Shown here piece after piece: positions 1 to 9,087 of a stretch of DNA of 51,119 bases. This DNA is from Paraplanobispora takensis (GTDB taxonomy: Bacteria; Actinomycetota; Actinomycetes; Streptosporangiales; Streptosporangiaceae). The number at the start of each line of letters is the position of its first letter. Within the stretch, counting starts at the first letter, position 1. The stretch spans positions 1-51,119 of the forward strand of contig NZ_BOOK01000066.1 of the NCBI RefSeq assembly GCF_016863195.1, read 5' to 3'. A model generated the notes under the pieces. The model did not search any database. It saw nothing but the letters and a program-made list of their open reading frames with translations, and was not told where the DNA came from. Position numbers and translations under genes: made by a program.

Positions 1-11
1 TGCCATCCTGG

Positions 12-1697
12 TCAGGCTGGCGCACCTCGCCTGAAGCGGCGACCGTTTACGAGAGCGAGGACCAGTGCCCCGGCCAGCGTCCAGGCGGCCACGACCGCCA
101 GGTCCGTCCACGGCCAGGGACGGCCCGCCGGATCCAGCGCGGCCAGCAGCGCGTGCGAGAGGTGCTTGAGCGGGAAAAGGTCTCCGGCCGTCTCCAGTAC
201 GGCGGGCAGCGGTCCGCCGATGACGAACACGTCCGAGATGAAGGCCAGCGGCAGGAAGGTGCCCAGCGTGATCGCGTTCGCGGTCGGGGAGCGGGTGGTC
301 AGAGTCGCCACCAGCGCTCCCAGGGCGGCGAAGCACGCCACTCCGAGCACTGCCGCCACGAGCATCACCGGGATCGCCGGCAGCGCGATCCGGACGTCGT
401 AGCCGAGCACCGCCACCAGCGCCAGCACGACCGCGGTGGCCAGCGTGACCTGCAACGCGCAGGCGACCCAGCCGGTGGCATAGGCCCAGCGCGGCAGCGG
501 CGTGCCGGCCAGCCGTTTGAGCACGCCCCGCTCCTTGTCGGTGGCGACGGCCTCGGCGAGGTCGACGTAGGCCGACACTCCGACCGCGTAGGTGATCATC
601 GCGGCCAGCATGAACACCGGCAGTGGTACCCCCTCCACCTGCGACCCGCCGAAGACCAGCGAGATGATCACTAGGAGCAGGACCGGCAGCACCACCGTGA
701 AGAACGCCGTGGAGGGGTCCCGGCGGAGCCGGAGCATGGCGTGTGCGCTCTGACCGCCGAGCAGCCGCCGTGGTGAGGGACGGTCCCCGGAGCGATGGGA
801 ACCGCCAGAGGCCCCGGACCCGGAGATCCCGGACCCGAAGGCCCCGGACCCGGAGACCCCGGACACCGTGCGGGCCGCCGGCTCCGCCTCCGCCGTTCCC
901 GCCGCCGCGGCCCCGGCAGGCGGCCGCTCCCACCGGAAACGCCACACCGCCACGGCCGCGGCCCCGGCGGCCCAGAGCGCCAGCACCGCCAGGTGATCGC
1001 CGTGGAACCCCGGGCCCGGCAGGAAGGGGTTGAAATCATCGCGTACGGCCTCGCCGAAGTGCCGCAGCGGGAAGATCCAGCCGATGGTCTCCAGCCAGAG
1101 GGGCATCCGGGCGTCAGGCAGGATGATGTTGGAGATGAACGCCAGCGCCAGCAGCAGTCCGGTGCCGATCAGCTGCACCGTCGCCGCGTTGCGCACCAGC
1201 GCGACGACGGCGAAACCGAGCGCGGTGAAGCAGACCACACCCAGCAGCAGGGTGAGCAGCAGCGCCGGCAGCGTGCGCCCCACCACCTGCACGTCGTAGA
1301 AGAGCACTCCGGCGCCGAACAGCATGACGGCCGTCATCAGCGCGATCGCCAGGGACGTCCCGGCCAGCGCGGCCGTCACCGCCCAGGCGGGCACCGGGGT
1401 TCCGCGCATGCGCTTGAGCCAGCCGCGGTCGCGCAGGTCGACCAGGTGCATCGCCAGGGCGCCGAAGCATCCCTGGGCGATGCCGAACACGATCATGGCC
1501 GGGACGACGAACTGCATCACGCGCACACCGGTGGCGGGATCGACCGTCTCATTCCCCACTGCGGCGCCGACGATCACCATCATCAGCAGCGGCATCGCGA
1601 TGGTGAAGATGGCCGCGATCGGCGTGCGCAGGAAGGAGACCGTCTCGTGCCAGGCCAGGCGGCTCACCAGCCGGACATCCGCGGCTCGGGTGTTCAC
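12..1697 (-). CDS. Fused double ABC-2 type permease
   Basis: This is the membrane component of an ABC-2 exporter of the drug/antibiotic efflux kind. The 561-residue protein contains two homologous permease units, roughly residues 1-255 and 315-555. Each begins with a helix followed by a conserved loop (DLRDRGWLKRMRGTP in the first, DKERGVLKRLAGTPLP in the second). I infer about 12 membrane helices. A low-complexity linker of Gly/Ser repeats around residues 275-300 joins the halves. The usual partner is two separate half-size permeases, so the fusion supplies the whole channel. The GTG start at 1697 overlaps the ATPase stop by 4 nt (GTGA), showing a coupled operon. The substrate is unknown. 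Confidence 0.88.
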   Translation of the reverse strand: MNTRAADVRLVSRLAWHETVSFLRTPIAAIFTIAMPLLMMVIVGAAVGNETVDPATGVRVMQFVVPAMIVFGIAQGCFGALAMHLVDLRDRGWLKRMRGTPVPAWAVTAALAGTSLAIALMTAVMLFGAGVLFYDVQVVGRTLPALLLTLLLGVVCFTALGFAVVALVRNAATVQLIGTGLLLALAFISNIILPDARMPLWLETIGWIFPLRHFGEAVRDDFNPFLPGPGFHGDHLAVLALWAAGAAAVAVWRFRWERPPAGAAAAGTAEAEPAARTVSGVSGSGAFGSGISGSGASGGSHRSGDRPSPRRLLGGQSAHAMLRLRRDPSTAFFTVVLPVLLLVIISLVFGGSQVEGVPLPVFMLAAMITYAVGVSAYVDLAEAVATDKERGVLKRLAGTPLPRWAYATGWVACALQVTLATAVVLALVAVLGYDVRIALPAIPVMLVAAVLGVACFAALGALVATLTTRSPTANAITLGTFLPLAFISDVFVIGGPLPAVLETAGDLFPLKHLSHALLAALDPAGRPWPWTDLAVVAAWTLAGALVLALVNGRRFRRGAPA

Positions 1698-2672
1698 GAC
1701 CGCCTCCCGGGTGCGAGCTCGTCATCGGCGGCCGGTTCCCGACCGGCCGCCGATGACGGTCCGGGCTCGGGTGACGGTTCTGGCTGCTCGACGAGATCGA
1801 GGTAGACGTCCTCCAGGCTCGGCTGCGACAACCTCAGCGAGGTCAGCTCCACTCCCCGTTCCAGTGCCCATCCGGTCAGAGCGTGCATGTCGCGGGCGGC
1901 CTGCCTGGTCCGTACGCCCACCGCCTCGCCGTACTCCTCGATCTCGCCGGTGAGCGGCGGCAGGTCGGCCAGGACCGCTCCCTCGGGAAGCCGGAAGGAC
2001 AATAAACTTCCCCGGCCACTCCCGCCGAGCGTGTCCGGCGCGCCGATGGCCACCAGGTGCCCCTCGCGCAGTACCGCGACCCGGTCGGCCAGGTGCTGGG
2101 CCTCGTCCATGTAGTGCGTGGTGAGCAGGATCGTGGTGCCCAGCGCGCAGGCCGTCGATCAGCTCCCAGGCACGGTGCCGGGCCGAGGGGTCGAAGCCGG
2201 TCGTCGGTTCATCCAAAAACAGCAGCTCGGGTCGGCCCACCAAGCCCAGCGCCAGATCCAGGCGGCGTTTCTGCCCACCGGACAGGGTGCGCACCCGGGC
2301 GTTCCGCTTGTCGGCCAGACCGACTTGGTCGATCACCTCGCCCGAGTCGCGGGAGCGGGGGTAAAAGACCGCATACAGCCGTACCAGTTCGGCGACGGTG
2401 AACTCCTCCTCGAACCCGGCCTCCTGCAGCACGATCCCGATGCGCTCGCGATAATCCCGCCCTCCGGTGGCCGGGTCGAACCCGAGCACCGAGACGGTGC
2501 CGCCGTCCCGGCTCCGGTGGCCCTCCAGGATCTCCACCGTGGTGGTCTTGCCGGCGCCGTTCGGGCCCAGCAGGGCGAACACCTCACCTTCGGCGACGGT
2601 GAAGCTCACCCCGTCCACCGCGCGCACCGGCCCGTAGTGCTTGCGCAGATCCTCGACGATTACCGCGGACAT
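1694..2672 (-). pseudogene. ABC transporter ATPase, frameshifted
   Basis: This encodes the ATPase partner of the downstream permease. From the ATG at 2672 (preceded by GGGAGGAGG) the protein has Walker A GPNGAGKT (residues 36-43), the signature LSGGQ (129-133) and Walker B LLFLDEP (149-155). The frame is lost after LIDGLRA near 2150. The next frame resumes exactly where it should, with LGTTILLTTHYMDEAQ (H-loop), and runs to the stop at 1694. Restoring two bases in the GCGC run would give an uninterrupted DrrA-like protein. It is either a genuine 2-nt deletion that inactivates the exporter or an assembly error. Domain identity is certain; functional status is not. Confidence 0.85.
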
Positions 2673-2810
2673 GGCGCCTCCTCCCCTCGGGGCCTTCCAC
2701 GATCCACCGCCGCACCGGAATCGAGCAGAGCCGTAGGGCGTGGGTGCTGGGGACTTTGGACCCCTGTGCACCACTGGAATCGGCCAAGTGAGGGCGCGGC
2801 TCCTGGATCC

Positions 2811-3131
2811 GCGGTGCTCGTGGTCGCCGCCGCGGGCATCATGACCGCCGTCTTCGTCGGCTTCGCGCTCAGCCCATCGTCACTGGTCGGCTCGATCGCC
2901 CTGGGCCTGGCAATCGGCGTCGTCGTCGACGCCTTCATTGTCCGCATGATCTTGATGCCCGCCGCTTTGGCCCTGCTCGGCCAGGCTGCCAGGTGGATGC
3001 CCCGCCGGCTCGATCGGGTGCTGCCACGCCTCGACGCCGAAGGCGGCGACCTGCGCCGGGAAGCGGACGCAGCGCCCGACGGCCGGTCAGCGCAAGACGC
3101 CCAGATGCGGGAGATGACCCGCGTGCGATGA
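2811..3131 (+). pseudogene. MMPL transporter C-terminal fragment
   Basis: About 106 codons encode the last membrane helices and the tail of an MMPL/RND-family exporter. The GLAIGVVVDAFIVRM stretch is the typical final-helix motif, followed by a basic tail with WMPRRLDRVLPRLD. There is no start codon or N-terminal part; in the same frame upstream the sequence is only antisense to the ABC ATPase gene. It is therefore a truncated relic. It is not a copy of the intact MMPL gene at 5556-7703, whose C-terminus differs. Confidence 0.75.
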
Positions 3132-3153
3132 CAGATACGGGTGTGTCCAGTCA

Positions 3154-3370
3154 GTGGCTCTGCCGCACCTGCTGATCATCTGCTCGACCACCGGATTGAC
3201 GAGCATGAAGAGGCCAGGAACCAGCTCGGGGTCATCATCGGGACCGATTTCCCCGGGATGGACCGCGTTGTTGCCGACCACGCGAAGCACATCCATGGCC
3301 TGCTGCGTCTGCGGGTGCAGGCCGTCCTGCACCAGGCGGCCGATCTTGGTTCGGCGTTGGGCGGGGCACC
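3154..3370 (-). pseudogene. DUF4145-like fragment
   Basis: The minus strand encodes a stretch containing KIGRLVQDGLHPQTQQAMDV, then VVGNNAVHPGEI and ELVPGLFMLVN. These match the conserved core of DUF4145 proteins as I know the family. Only about 70 residues survive and neither end has a plausible start. The sequence runs out of family resemblance near 3160. It is interpreted as a remnant lying between the MMPL fragment and the histidine kinase gene. Confidence 0.6.
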
Positions 3371-3411
3371 GGCTCCGTGTTCCGGGACGTTACGAGGGAA
3401 GGCCCGAGTGG

Positions 3412-4815
3412 TCACCCACGCGGGAGTCGGAGCTCGAACACGCCGCCCGAGTCGGACGGCAGGGCGCGGACGTGCCCGTCATGGGCGGCGGCGACGGCCG
3501 CGACGATGGCGAGCCCGAGGCCGGTGCCGGAGCGGCGGGTGGGGTCGGCGCGGTAGAAGCGTTCGAAGGCGCGTGCCGCCTGCACAGCGCTCAGCCCGGG
3601 ACCTTCGTCGCGCACCTCGACGACCGCGTCCCCGTCCTCCGCCCGGACGGTCACCGTCGCCGCCGTACCCGCAGGGGTGTGCGCGCGCACGTTGGCCAGC
3701 AGGTTGTCCAGGGCCTGGCGCAGGCGGGTGCGGTCGCCGCAGATGAGGACGGGTCCGGCCGCTCGGAGGGTCAAAGGACGGCCGAGGTCCACGGCCGCGG
3801 AGGCGGCGACGGCCTCGGCGGTGAGATCTGCCAGGTCGACCGGCTCGCGTTCGAGCGGGCGCCGCTCGTCGAGGTCGGCCAGCAGGAGGAGTTCGTGCAC
3901 GAGTACGCCCATGTGCTCGGCCTCGGCCTCGATCCTGGCCATGGTCTTGGCCAGGTCATCGGGACGGCTCGCGGCGCCGCGGCGAAACAGCTCCGCATAC
4001 CCCCGTATGGAGGCCACGGGCGTGCGCAGCTCGTGGGAGGCGTCGGCGATGAAGCGGCGCAGCCGTTCCTCCGAGGCGGTGCGCTCGCGGAAGGCGGCCT
4101 CGATCTGGCCGAGCATCGCGTTCAGCGCCAGCCCGAGCCTGCCCGGCTCGGTGTGCGGCTCGGCCGGCTCGACCCGCCTGGTGAGATCGCCGCCGCCGAT
4201 GGCCTGGGCGGTCTCGGCGATGTCGTCGAGAGGGCGCAGCGCATGACGGATCGCGCGGAAGGCGGCGAGGGCGAGCACGCAGAGCGCGAGCAGAGTGATG
4301 GTCGCGAAGACGCCGGCCAGCCGCTTGGCGATGGCGTCGTACTCGGCCGTGCGGATGCCGCTGACCAGGATCCGGCCGTCAGGGAGCCAGGAATAGCGCA
4401 GCCACCACTGGTCCTCGCTCGCGAACGGGCCGCCCAGATCGGGGGCGGCGTCCTCGCGTACGTAGACGGTCCCGTCGGGGTCGGCGGGGGTCGGCCGGCG
4501 CGGCGAGGTGCCGCCGGCGTGCACCTCAGCGGGCAGAACAGTTCTGATCACGCTGCCGCGGGCGTCCCGTACCTCAAGGAAGGACGGGCTCGCCGCGGCG
4601 GAGAACAACCGGGCCGTCTCCTCATCCGGCCAGCGGCCCTCGGTGAGGAGCGGAGTGACGGCCGCGGCGAAGCGGTCGAGTCGGCCGCGGGCGCGTTCCG
4701 CGCCGGCGTCTCTTGTGATGCCCCAGGTCACCAGCGGCACCCCCACCAGCCCTGTGACGAGCAGGGCGAGCACGGTGAGGGTCAGGCGCGCCCGCAGCGA
4801 CCGCATGCGGATCAC
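3412..4815 (-). CDS. Sensor histidine kinase (OmpR-type system)
   Basis: This membrane sensor kinase is 467 residues long. It has an N-terminal helix (about residues 8-30), an extracytoplasmic sensor segment to about 150, a second helix, a HAMP region (about 185-240), the H-box DASHELRTPVASIRGYAE, and a C-terminal ATPase with DEGPGLS and GTGLGLAIV (N, G1 and G2 boxes). It autophosphorylates on the H-box His and passes phosphate to the regulator encoded just upstream. The GTG start at 4815 overlaps the regulator stop by 4 nt. Its position divergent from an MMPL exporter suggests control of efflux or envelope stress; the signal is unknown. Confidence 0.92.
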   Translation of the reverse strand: MIRMRSLRARLTLTVLALLVTGLVGVPLVTWGITRDAGAERARGRLDRFAAAVTPLLTEGRWPDEETARLFSAAASPSFLEVRDARGSVIRTVLPAEVHAGGTSPRRPTPADPDGTVYVREDAAPDLGGPFASEDQWWLRYSWLPDGRILVSGIRTAEYDAIAKRLAGVFATITLLALCVLALAAFRAIRHALRPLDDIAETAQAIGGGDLTRRVEPAEPHTEPGRLGLALNAMLGQIEAAFRERTASEERLRRFIADASHELRTPVASIRGYAELFRRGAASRPDDLAKTMARIEAEAEHMGVLVHELLLLADLDERRPLEREPVDLADLTAEAVAASAAVDLGRPLTLRAAGPVLICGDRTRLRQALDNLLANVRAHTPAGTAATVTVRAEDGDAVVEVRDEGPGLSAVQAARAFERFYRADPTRRSGTGLGLAIVAAVAAAHDGHVRALPSDSGGVFELRLPRG

Positions 4816-5480
4816 GACCGCGGCAGGCGCAGCACGTAGCCGACGCGGGGGACGGTGTGAATGAGCGGCGGGTCGCTGATCTTCCTGCGCAGATAGCTCA
4901 CATACGTGTGGAGGAGGCCCTCGCTGCCGCCGTCCCCGGACTCCCAGACATGGTCCAGGATCTGCTGCTTGGTGAGCACGCGTCCGGCGTTGGCCAGCAG
5001 GTAGCGCAGCAGCGTGTACTCCTTCAGGCTCAGCTCGATCAGCCGGCCGTCGCGGCGTACCTCGCGCAGGCCGTCGTCGATCTCCAGGCCGGCGTAGGAG
5101 AGCCGGTCGGCGGGCATGGTGCGGCGTAGGACGACGTGGGTCCGCGCGATCAGCTCCTCCAGACTGAACGGCTTGGTCAGGTAGTCGTCCCCGCCGGACC
5201 GCAGACCGGTGATCTTGTCCTCGGTGCGGCCCATCGCGGTCAGGAAGATGATCGGGAACCGATGCCCCAGCCGCCGCAGCCGCCGGCAGGTCTCCAGCCC
5301 GGAGCCGTCGGGCAGCCTGATGTCCAGGACGAGCAGGTCCGGCGCGTGTCCGGCCACCCGGGCGACCGCCTCGCTCCCCGATCCCACGGCCTCCGCTTCG
5401 AAGCCCTCGTAACGCATGGCCATGACCACGAGGTCGGCGAGATGGGGGTCGTCATCCACGACCAGGATGCGGGCGCTCAC
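4812..5480 (-). CDS. OmpR-family response regulator
   Basis: This 222-residue DNA-binding regulator has a receiver domain (acidic triad DDD near residues 9-11, phospho-acceptor D53 in LVLDIRLPDGSG, conserved Lys in LTKPFS) and a C-terminal winged helix. The helix ends in the typical sequence TYVSYLRRKI followed by VPRVGYVLR. It is the first gene of the regulator-kinase operon and overlaps the kinase start. It starts with GTG at 5480 with only a weak Shine-Dalgarno sequence. It faces the MMPL exporter gene across a 75-bp intergenic region that probably carries its binding site. Confidence 0.93.
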   Translation of the reverse strand: MSARILVVDDDPHLADLVVMAMRYEGFEAEAVGSGSEAVARVAGHAPDLLVLDIRLPDGSGLETCRRLRRLGHRFPIIFLTAMGRTEDKITGLRSGGDDYLTKPFSLEELIARTHVVLRRTMPADRLSYAGLEIDDGLREVRRDGRLIELSLKEYTLLRYLLANAGRVLTKQQILDHVWESGDGGSEGLLHTYVSYLRRKISDPPLIHTVPRVGYVLRLPRS

Positions 5481-5555
5481 CCGGCCAGTCTGCCGTGGAG
5501 TCCTTAAGAATTTCTGTCACAGAGATACTGAAGGGCGCGCTGCTGCACTGGGCGC
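5481..5555. promoter_or_regulatory. Divergent promoter region, TCS / MMPL exporter
   Basis: This 75-bp spacer is markedly more AT-rich than its surroundings. It contains CTTAAGAATTT and an 11-bp palindrome TCTGTCACAGA at 5513-5523. This is a plausible place for the OmpR-type regulator to control both itself and the exporter. The assignment rests on position and composition only. Confidence 0.45.
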
Positions 5556-7703
5556 ATGACTCATCAAGGTGACCGGTTCACCGTACGGCTCGGACGGTTC
5601 GTGCTGCGGCACAAGCTGGTGGTGGTGCTGGCCTGGCTGGCCGCCGCGGTGGCCGGGGTGTTCGCGACCGTCGGTGTGGGCGACCGGCTGACGGAGGACT
5701 TCGCCCAGCCCGGACAGCCCGGGTACGAGGCCAACCAGGCCATCCATCGGCTCTACGGGACCGGCGGCGACGATCCACCTCTTGTCGTCGTCGTCACCTT
5801 GCCGGCGGGCAGCACGGCGGCCGGGCAGCGCACGGAGATCGGCGAGCTGTTCGCGGCCGCCGCCTCGGCCATGGACGCGCGCGTCGTGTCCTACGCCGAC
5901 ACGGCGGACCCGCGATTCGTCGGCGACGGCGGGCGGACCACGTACGGGCTGGTGTTCACCGAACCCACCCGAGGCATGAACGCCGACTTGAGCCGGCCGC
6001 TCGACAAGGCGATGCGGCCGATGTTGATGGAGGGCGCGACGCTGCGCGTCACCGGGATGGAGGCCTTGGCCGATGCCGAGGCGAAGGGCCTCGACGTGCT
6101 CGCGGAGACGCTCATCGGCGGGCTGGGGGCGCTGATCGTGCTCGGATTCGTGTTCGGCTCGGTGCTTGCGCTGGTGCCCGTCCTGGTGGCGGCCGTGTCG
6201 ATCCCCGTCACCTTCCTGGCGGTGTACGGCCTGACCGCCGTGACGGAGATACACACGATCGTGCAGTTCATCGTCTCCCTCGTCGGGCTGGGCGTGGCCA
6301 TCGACTACTCGCTGCTGCTCATCACCCGCTGGCGGGAGGAGCGCGCGCTCGGGTACGAGGGCGAGGCGGCCGTCGAGCGCGCCATGGCGACGGCGGGCCG
6401 CTCCGTGGTGGTCAGCGGCGTCACCGTGGGCATCGGCCTGCTGGCCATGGTGGTCATCCCGGTGCCGTTCCTGCGCAGCGTCGGGTACGGCGGCATCCTG
6501 GTGCCGCTCGTCAGCGTGCTGGCCGTACTGACTCTTCTGCCGGTCCTGCTGGCCAAGGGCGGGCCGCGGCTCGACCGGCCCCGCCGCCGCCTCTCCGCCG
6601 GACCCGGCCGGTGGTCGGCCTGGGCACGGGGCGTGGTCCGCTTGCGCTGGGCCGGGCTGGTCGTGTCCGGCACGCTGCTCGCGGTGCTCGGCGGCGCGGC
6701 GTTCTCGCTTCAGCTCGGCCAGCCGGTGAGCGGCTCACTGCCCCGTACCGGCCCTGCCTACGAAGGGCTGTCCGAGCTGCGGCGGGCGGGCATTCCCGCC
6801 GGGGTACTCACCCCGCTCGACGTGATCCTCCCCCACGGCGCCGATCCCGCCGCGGAGGCGGCGCGCCTGGCGGAGCTGCCCGGCGTGCGCACGGCGGTGG
6901 CCCCGCAGGGCTGGCGGAGCGGCGCAACGTCCCTGATCACCGTCATCCCCACGGACGAGACGGGCACGGAGGCGGGCCGGGCCACGATCGCCCGGGTCCG
7001 CGCGGCCGTACCCGCAGGTGCCCAGGTCTCGGGCGAGGGGCCGCAGAGCATCGACTTCGTGACCGCGGTCTACGGCGGCTTCCCCGCCATGCTCGCGCTC
7101 ATCTCCGTCCTGACGTTCCTGCTGCTCGTACGGGCTTTCCGCTCGCTGCTGCTGGCGGTCAAGGCGATCGTGCTCAACTTGCTCTCCCTCGGCGCCACCA
7201 TGGGCGCGGTGGTGCTGGTCTGGCAGTACGGCTACGGCTCCGAGCCGGTCTGGGGGCTGGCCGGAACCGGCTCCATCGCCGAGTTCATCCCGGCCATGAT
7301 CTTCGCGTTCCTGTACGGGCTGTCGATGGACTACGAGGTGTTCATCCTGGCCAGGATGCGTGAGGCCTACGACCGGACCGGTTCCACCGACGAGGCGGTC
7401 GTCGAGGGCCTGGGACGGACCGGGCGGCTGGTCACCAGCGCGGCACTGATTCTGTTCCTGGCGTTCGGGTCTCTGGCGGCGGCCCCGCAGCCGGAGATCA
7501 AGATGTTCGCGACGGGGCTGGGCCTGGGCGTGCTGCTGGACGCGACCGTGATCAGGGCGCTGCTGCTGCCGGCGTTCGTGGCGGTGATGGGCCGATGGAA
7601 CTGGTGGCTGCCCGGCTGGCTGGCCTTGGTCGCACGGGTGCCCGCCGGTCGGCCTGAAGACAGGCAGACCTCTGAACGGTGCCTTTGTCACTGCTGTCAG
7701 TGA
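5556..7703 (+). CDS. MMPL family exporter
   Basis: This 715-residue RND-type transporter of the actinobacterial MMPL family exports lipids or small molecules using proton motive force. The N-terminal helix (about residues 19-40) is followed by a periplasmic loop, a block of five or six helices (about 185-345), a second single helix near 370, another loop and a final block (about 510-690). The motif GLGVAIDYSLLLI contains the conserved Asp-Tyr proton-relay pair; FLYGLSMDYEVFIL is its counterpart in the second half. The ATG at 5556 has AAGGG unusually far upstream. It is divergent from a two-component system and is probably controlled by it. The last residues are Cys-rich and unusual for the family. 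Confidence 0.92.
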   Translation: MTHQGDRFTVRLGRFVLRHKLVVVLAWLAAAVAGVFATVGVGDRLTEDFAQPGQPGYEANQAIHRLYGTGGDDPPLVVVVTLPAGSTAAGQRTEIGELFAAAASAMDARVVSYADTADPRFVGDGGRTTYGLVFTEPTRGMNADLSRPLDKAMRPMLMEGATLRVTGMEALADAEAKGLDVLAETLIGGLGALIVLGFVFGSVLALVPVLVAAVSIPVTFLAVYGLTAVTEIHTIVQFIVSLVGLGVAIDYSLLLITRWREERALGYEGEAAVERAMATAGRSVVVSGVTVGIGLLAMVVIPVPFLRSVGYGGILVPLVSVLAVLTLLPVLLAKGGPRLDRPRRRLSAGPGRWSAWARGVVRLRWAGLVVSGTLLAVLGGAAFSLQLGQPVSGSLPRTGPAYEGLSELRRAGIPAGVLTPLDVILPHGADPAAEAARLAELPGVRTAVAPQGWRSGATSLITVIPTDETGTEAGRATIARVRAAVPAGAQVSGEGPQSIDFVTAVYGGFPAMLALISVLTFLLLVRAFRSLLLAVKAIVLNLLSLGATMGAVVLVWQYGYGSEPVWGLAGTGSIAEFIPAMIFAFLYGLSMDYEVFILARMREAYDRTGSTDEAVVEGLGRTGRLVTSAALILFLAFGSLAAAPQPEIKMFATGLGLGVLLDATVIRALLLPAFVAVMGRWNWWLPGWLALVARVPAGRPEDRQTSERCLCHCCQ

Positions 7704-7743
7704 TTCTTCGTTATTGGGATGGCCCGCGATATCAGGAGCCGGG

Positions 7744-8205
7744 TCAGTCCTCGGGGCCGCTGACCTGCATGAAGGCCATCAGCCGGGTGGCCGGACGGCG
7801 GTCCGGGGCACAGCGGGCGCGGTCGTGGGCGCGGGTGGTGAGTGGGTCGGCATAGCCCATGGCGTCCCGTACATCCCGCTCGATCCGGTTCTCCTCGTGC
7901 GCGGTGTAGCAGGCGTACAGCAAGCCGTCGTGGACGGAGATGCGGAGGAGCCCGCCTTCGCCCAGTGGCCGCAGGGTCAGCGGGCCAGGGTCACGGTGAC
8001 GTCGCCGCCTTGCAGCTCGGTGAGCCGTTCCAGGGTGGCCTGGTAGTCGCCCAGGTGAACGACCTGGTCGGAGTGGCCGATGCCGGCGGCGTTGTAGATG
8101 AGGTCGCCGTCTTCGGGATCTGATCCGGGTGATCCTTCGGTGTCGGGCTTGCGCGGCAGGTAGCCGATCTTCTCCCTGCCGCCAGGCCGGCGGCTGTGGG
8201 GCCGG
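7744..8205 (-). pseudogene. Unrecognised frameshifted gene
   Basis: The minus strand shows coding-like sequence in two frames: GYLPRKPDTEGSPGSDPEDG through to DVTVTLA, then from about 7975 in another frame LGEGGLLRISVHDGLLYACY through to the stop at 7744. Joining them gives roughly 150 residues. At the junction ACCCTG is duplicated around GCCCGCTG, which could have caused the shift. I do not recognise the family. No convincing start was found. Confidence 0.4.
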
Positions 8206-8280
8206 GCCGGTTGACGGCCAGAAGGAGCCGCCGACCGGGAAAGGGGGTCGAGGTTGTCCCCCCGACAAGCGCGACCTCCC

Positions 8281-8322
8281 GTCCGAGCGAACAAGCCGGT
8301 TAGCCGGCTTGTTCGCTCGGAC
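8281..8322. repeat. Perfect 19-bp inverted repeat with TTAG loop
   Basis: The arms at 8281-8299 (starting GTCCGAGCGAACAAGCC) and 8304-8322 are perfect reverse complements separated by TTAG. It lies between the unrecognised minus-strand remnant and the dehydrogenase relic, with no T-tract on either side. It may be a factor-independent terminator, or the junction of two insertion-sequence ends. Confidence 0.8.
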
Positions 8323-8476
8323 AGCGGCCACGGCCGATCAGGCAAAGGTCGGCCCTGCGGACGCTCCGTCTTCTGTGTGGACGCAGATGGCCGTGCCCGG
8401 GCAAGGAAACAGAGCCGGTGACGGAGACGCGCAGGTCGCGCTCCGACCAGACCTCAACACTACGAAGGAGATCCCC

Positions 8477-9087
8477 ATGCGTGGCGTCGTCCTGCATGCC
8501 CCCGGTGACGTCCGTGTCGAGCAGCGACCGGACCCGGTGATCATCGAGCCGACCGACGCGATCATCCGCGTGACCGCGGCCTGCGTGTGCGGCTCGGACC
8601 TGTGGCCCTACCGCTCCCACTCGCCGACGGCACCCTCGTGGCCACGCCGGGCATCCCCGAACCCGACCTGGTGCCGAGCCTGCTGGCCGCCTCCGACGTG
8701 CTCGGCACCGGCTGGTTCGCCGCCCTCGCCGCCCAGGCCGGACCCGGCAAGACCGTCACCGTCGTCGGCGACGGAGCCGTCGGGCTGTGCTCGATCCTGG
8801 CCGCCCGTCAGTTCGGCGCCGAACGCATCATCGCGATGAGCCGCCACGAGCCACGCCAGAACCTGGCCCTGCGGTTCGGCGCCACCGACATCCTCACCGA
8901 ACGCGGCGACGAGGCGGTGGCCCGCGTCAAGGAACTCACCGGCGGTCTCGGCGCGCACAGCGTCATCGAGGCGGTCGGCACCCAGGAGTCGATGACGCAG
9001 GCTCTGCGCTCCACCCGCCCCGGCGGGCACATGGGCTTCGTGATCGGTGTCGCCCTACCGGTCGACGGCGGCTACGTCGCCCGCTGA
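8477..9087 (+). pseudogene. Zinc alcohol dehydrogenase relic fused to SDR tail
   Basis: From the ATG at 8477 (GAAGGAG upstream) the sequence starts as a zinc-dependent alcohol dehydrogenase: MRGVVLHAPGDVRVEQ and then the catalytic-zinc Cys motif VCGSDLWPYR. Shortly after residue 46, near 8615, the central part of the gene is missing and the frame changes. It resumes with the Rossmann domain (VTVVGDGAVGLCS, then IIAMSRH, then ALRFGATDI). After GFVIGV the dehydrogenase C-terminus is replaced by ALPVDGGYVAR, the usual ending of classical short-chain dehydrogenases. It is a deletion chimera of two oxidoreductase genes and not functional as either. Confidence 0.8.

Noticed and set aside
800-870. 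Repeated GGCCCCGGACCCGGA-like units, considered as a CRISPR or regulatory repeat
   Set aside because: They encode the Gly/Ser linker of the fused permease; there is no spacer structure.
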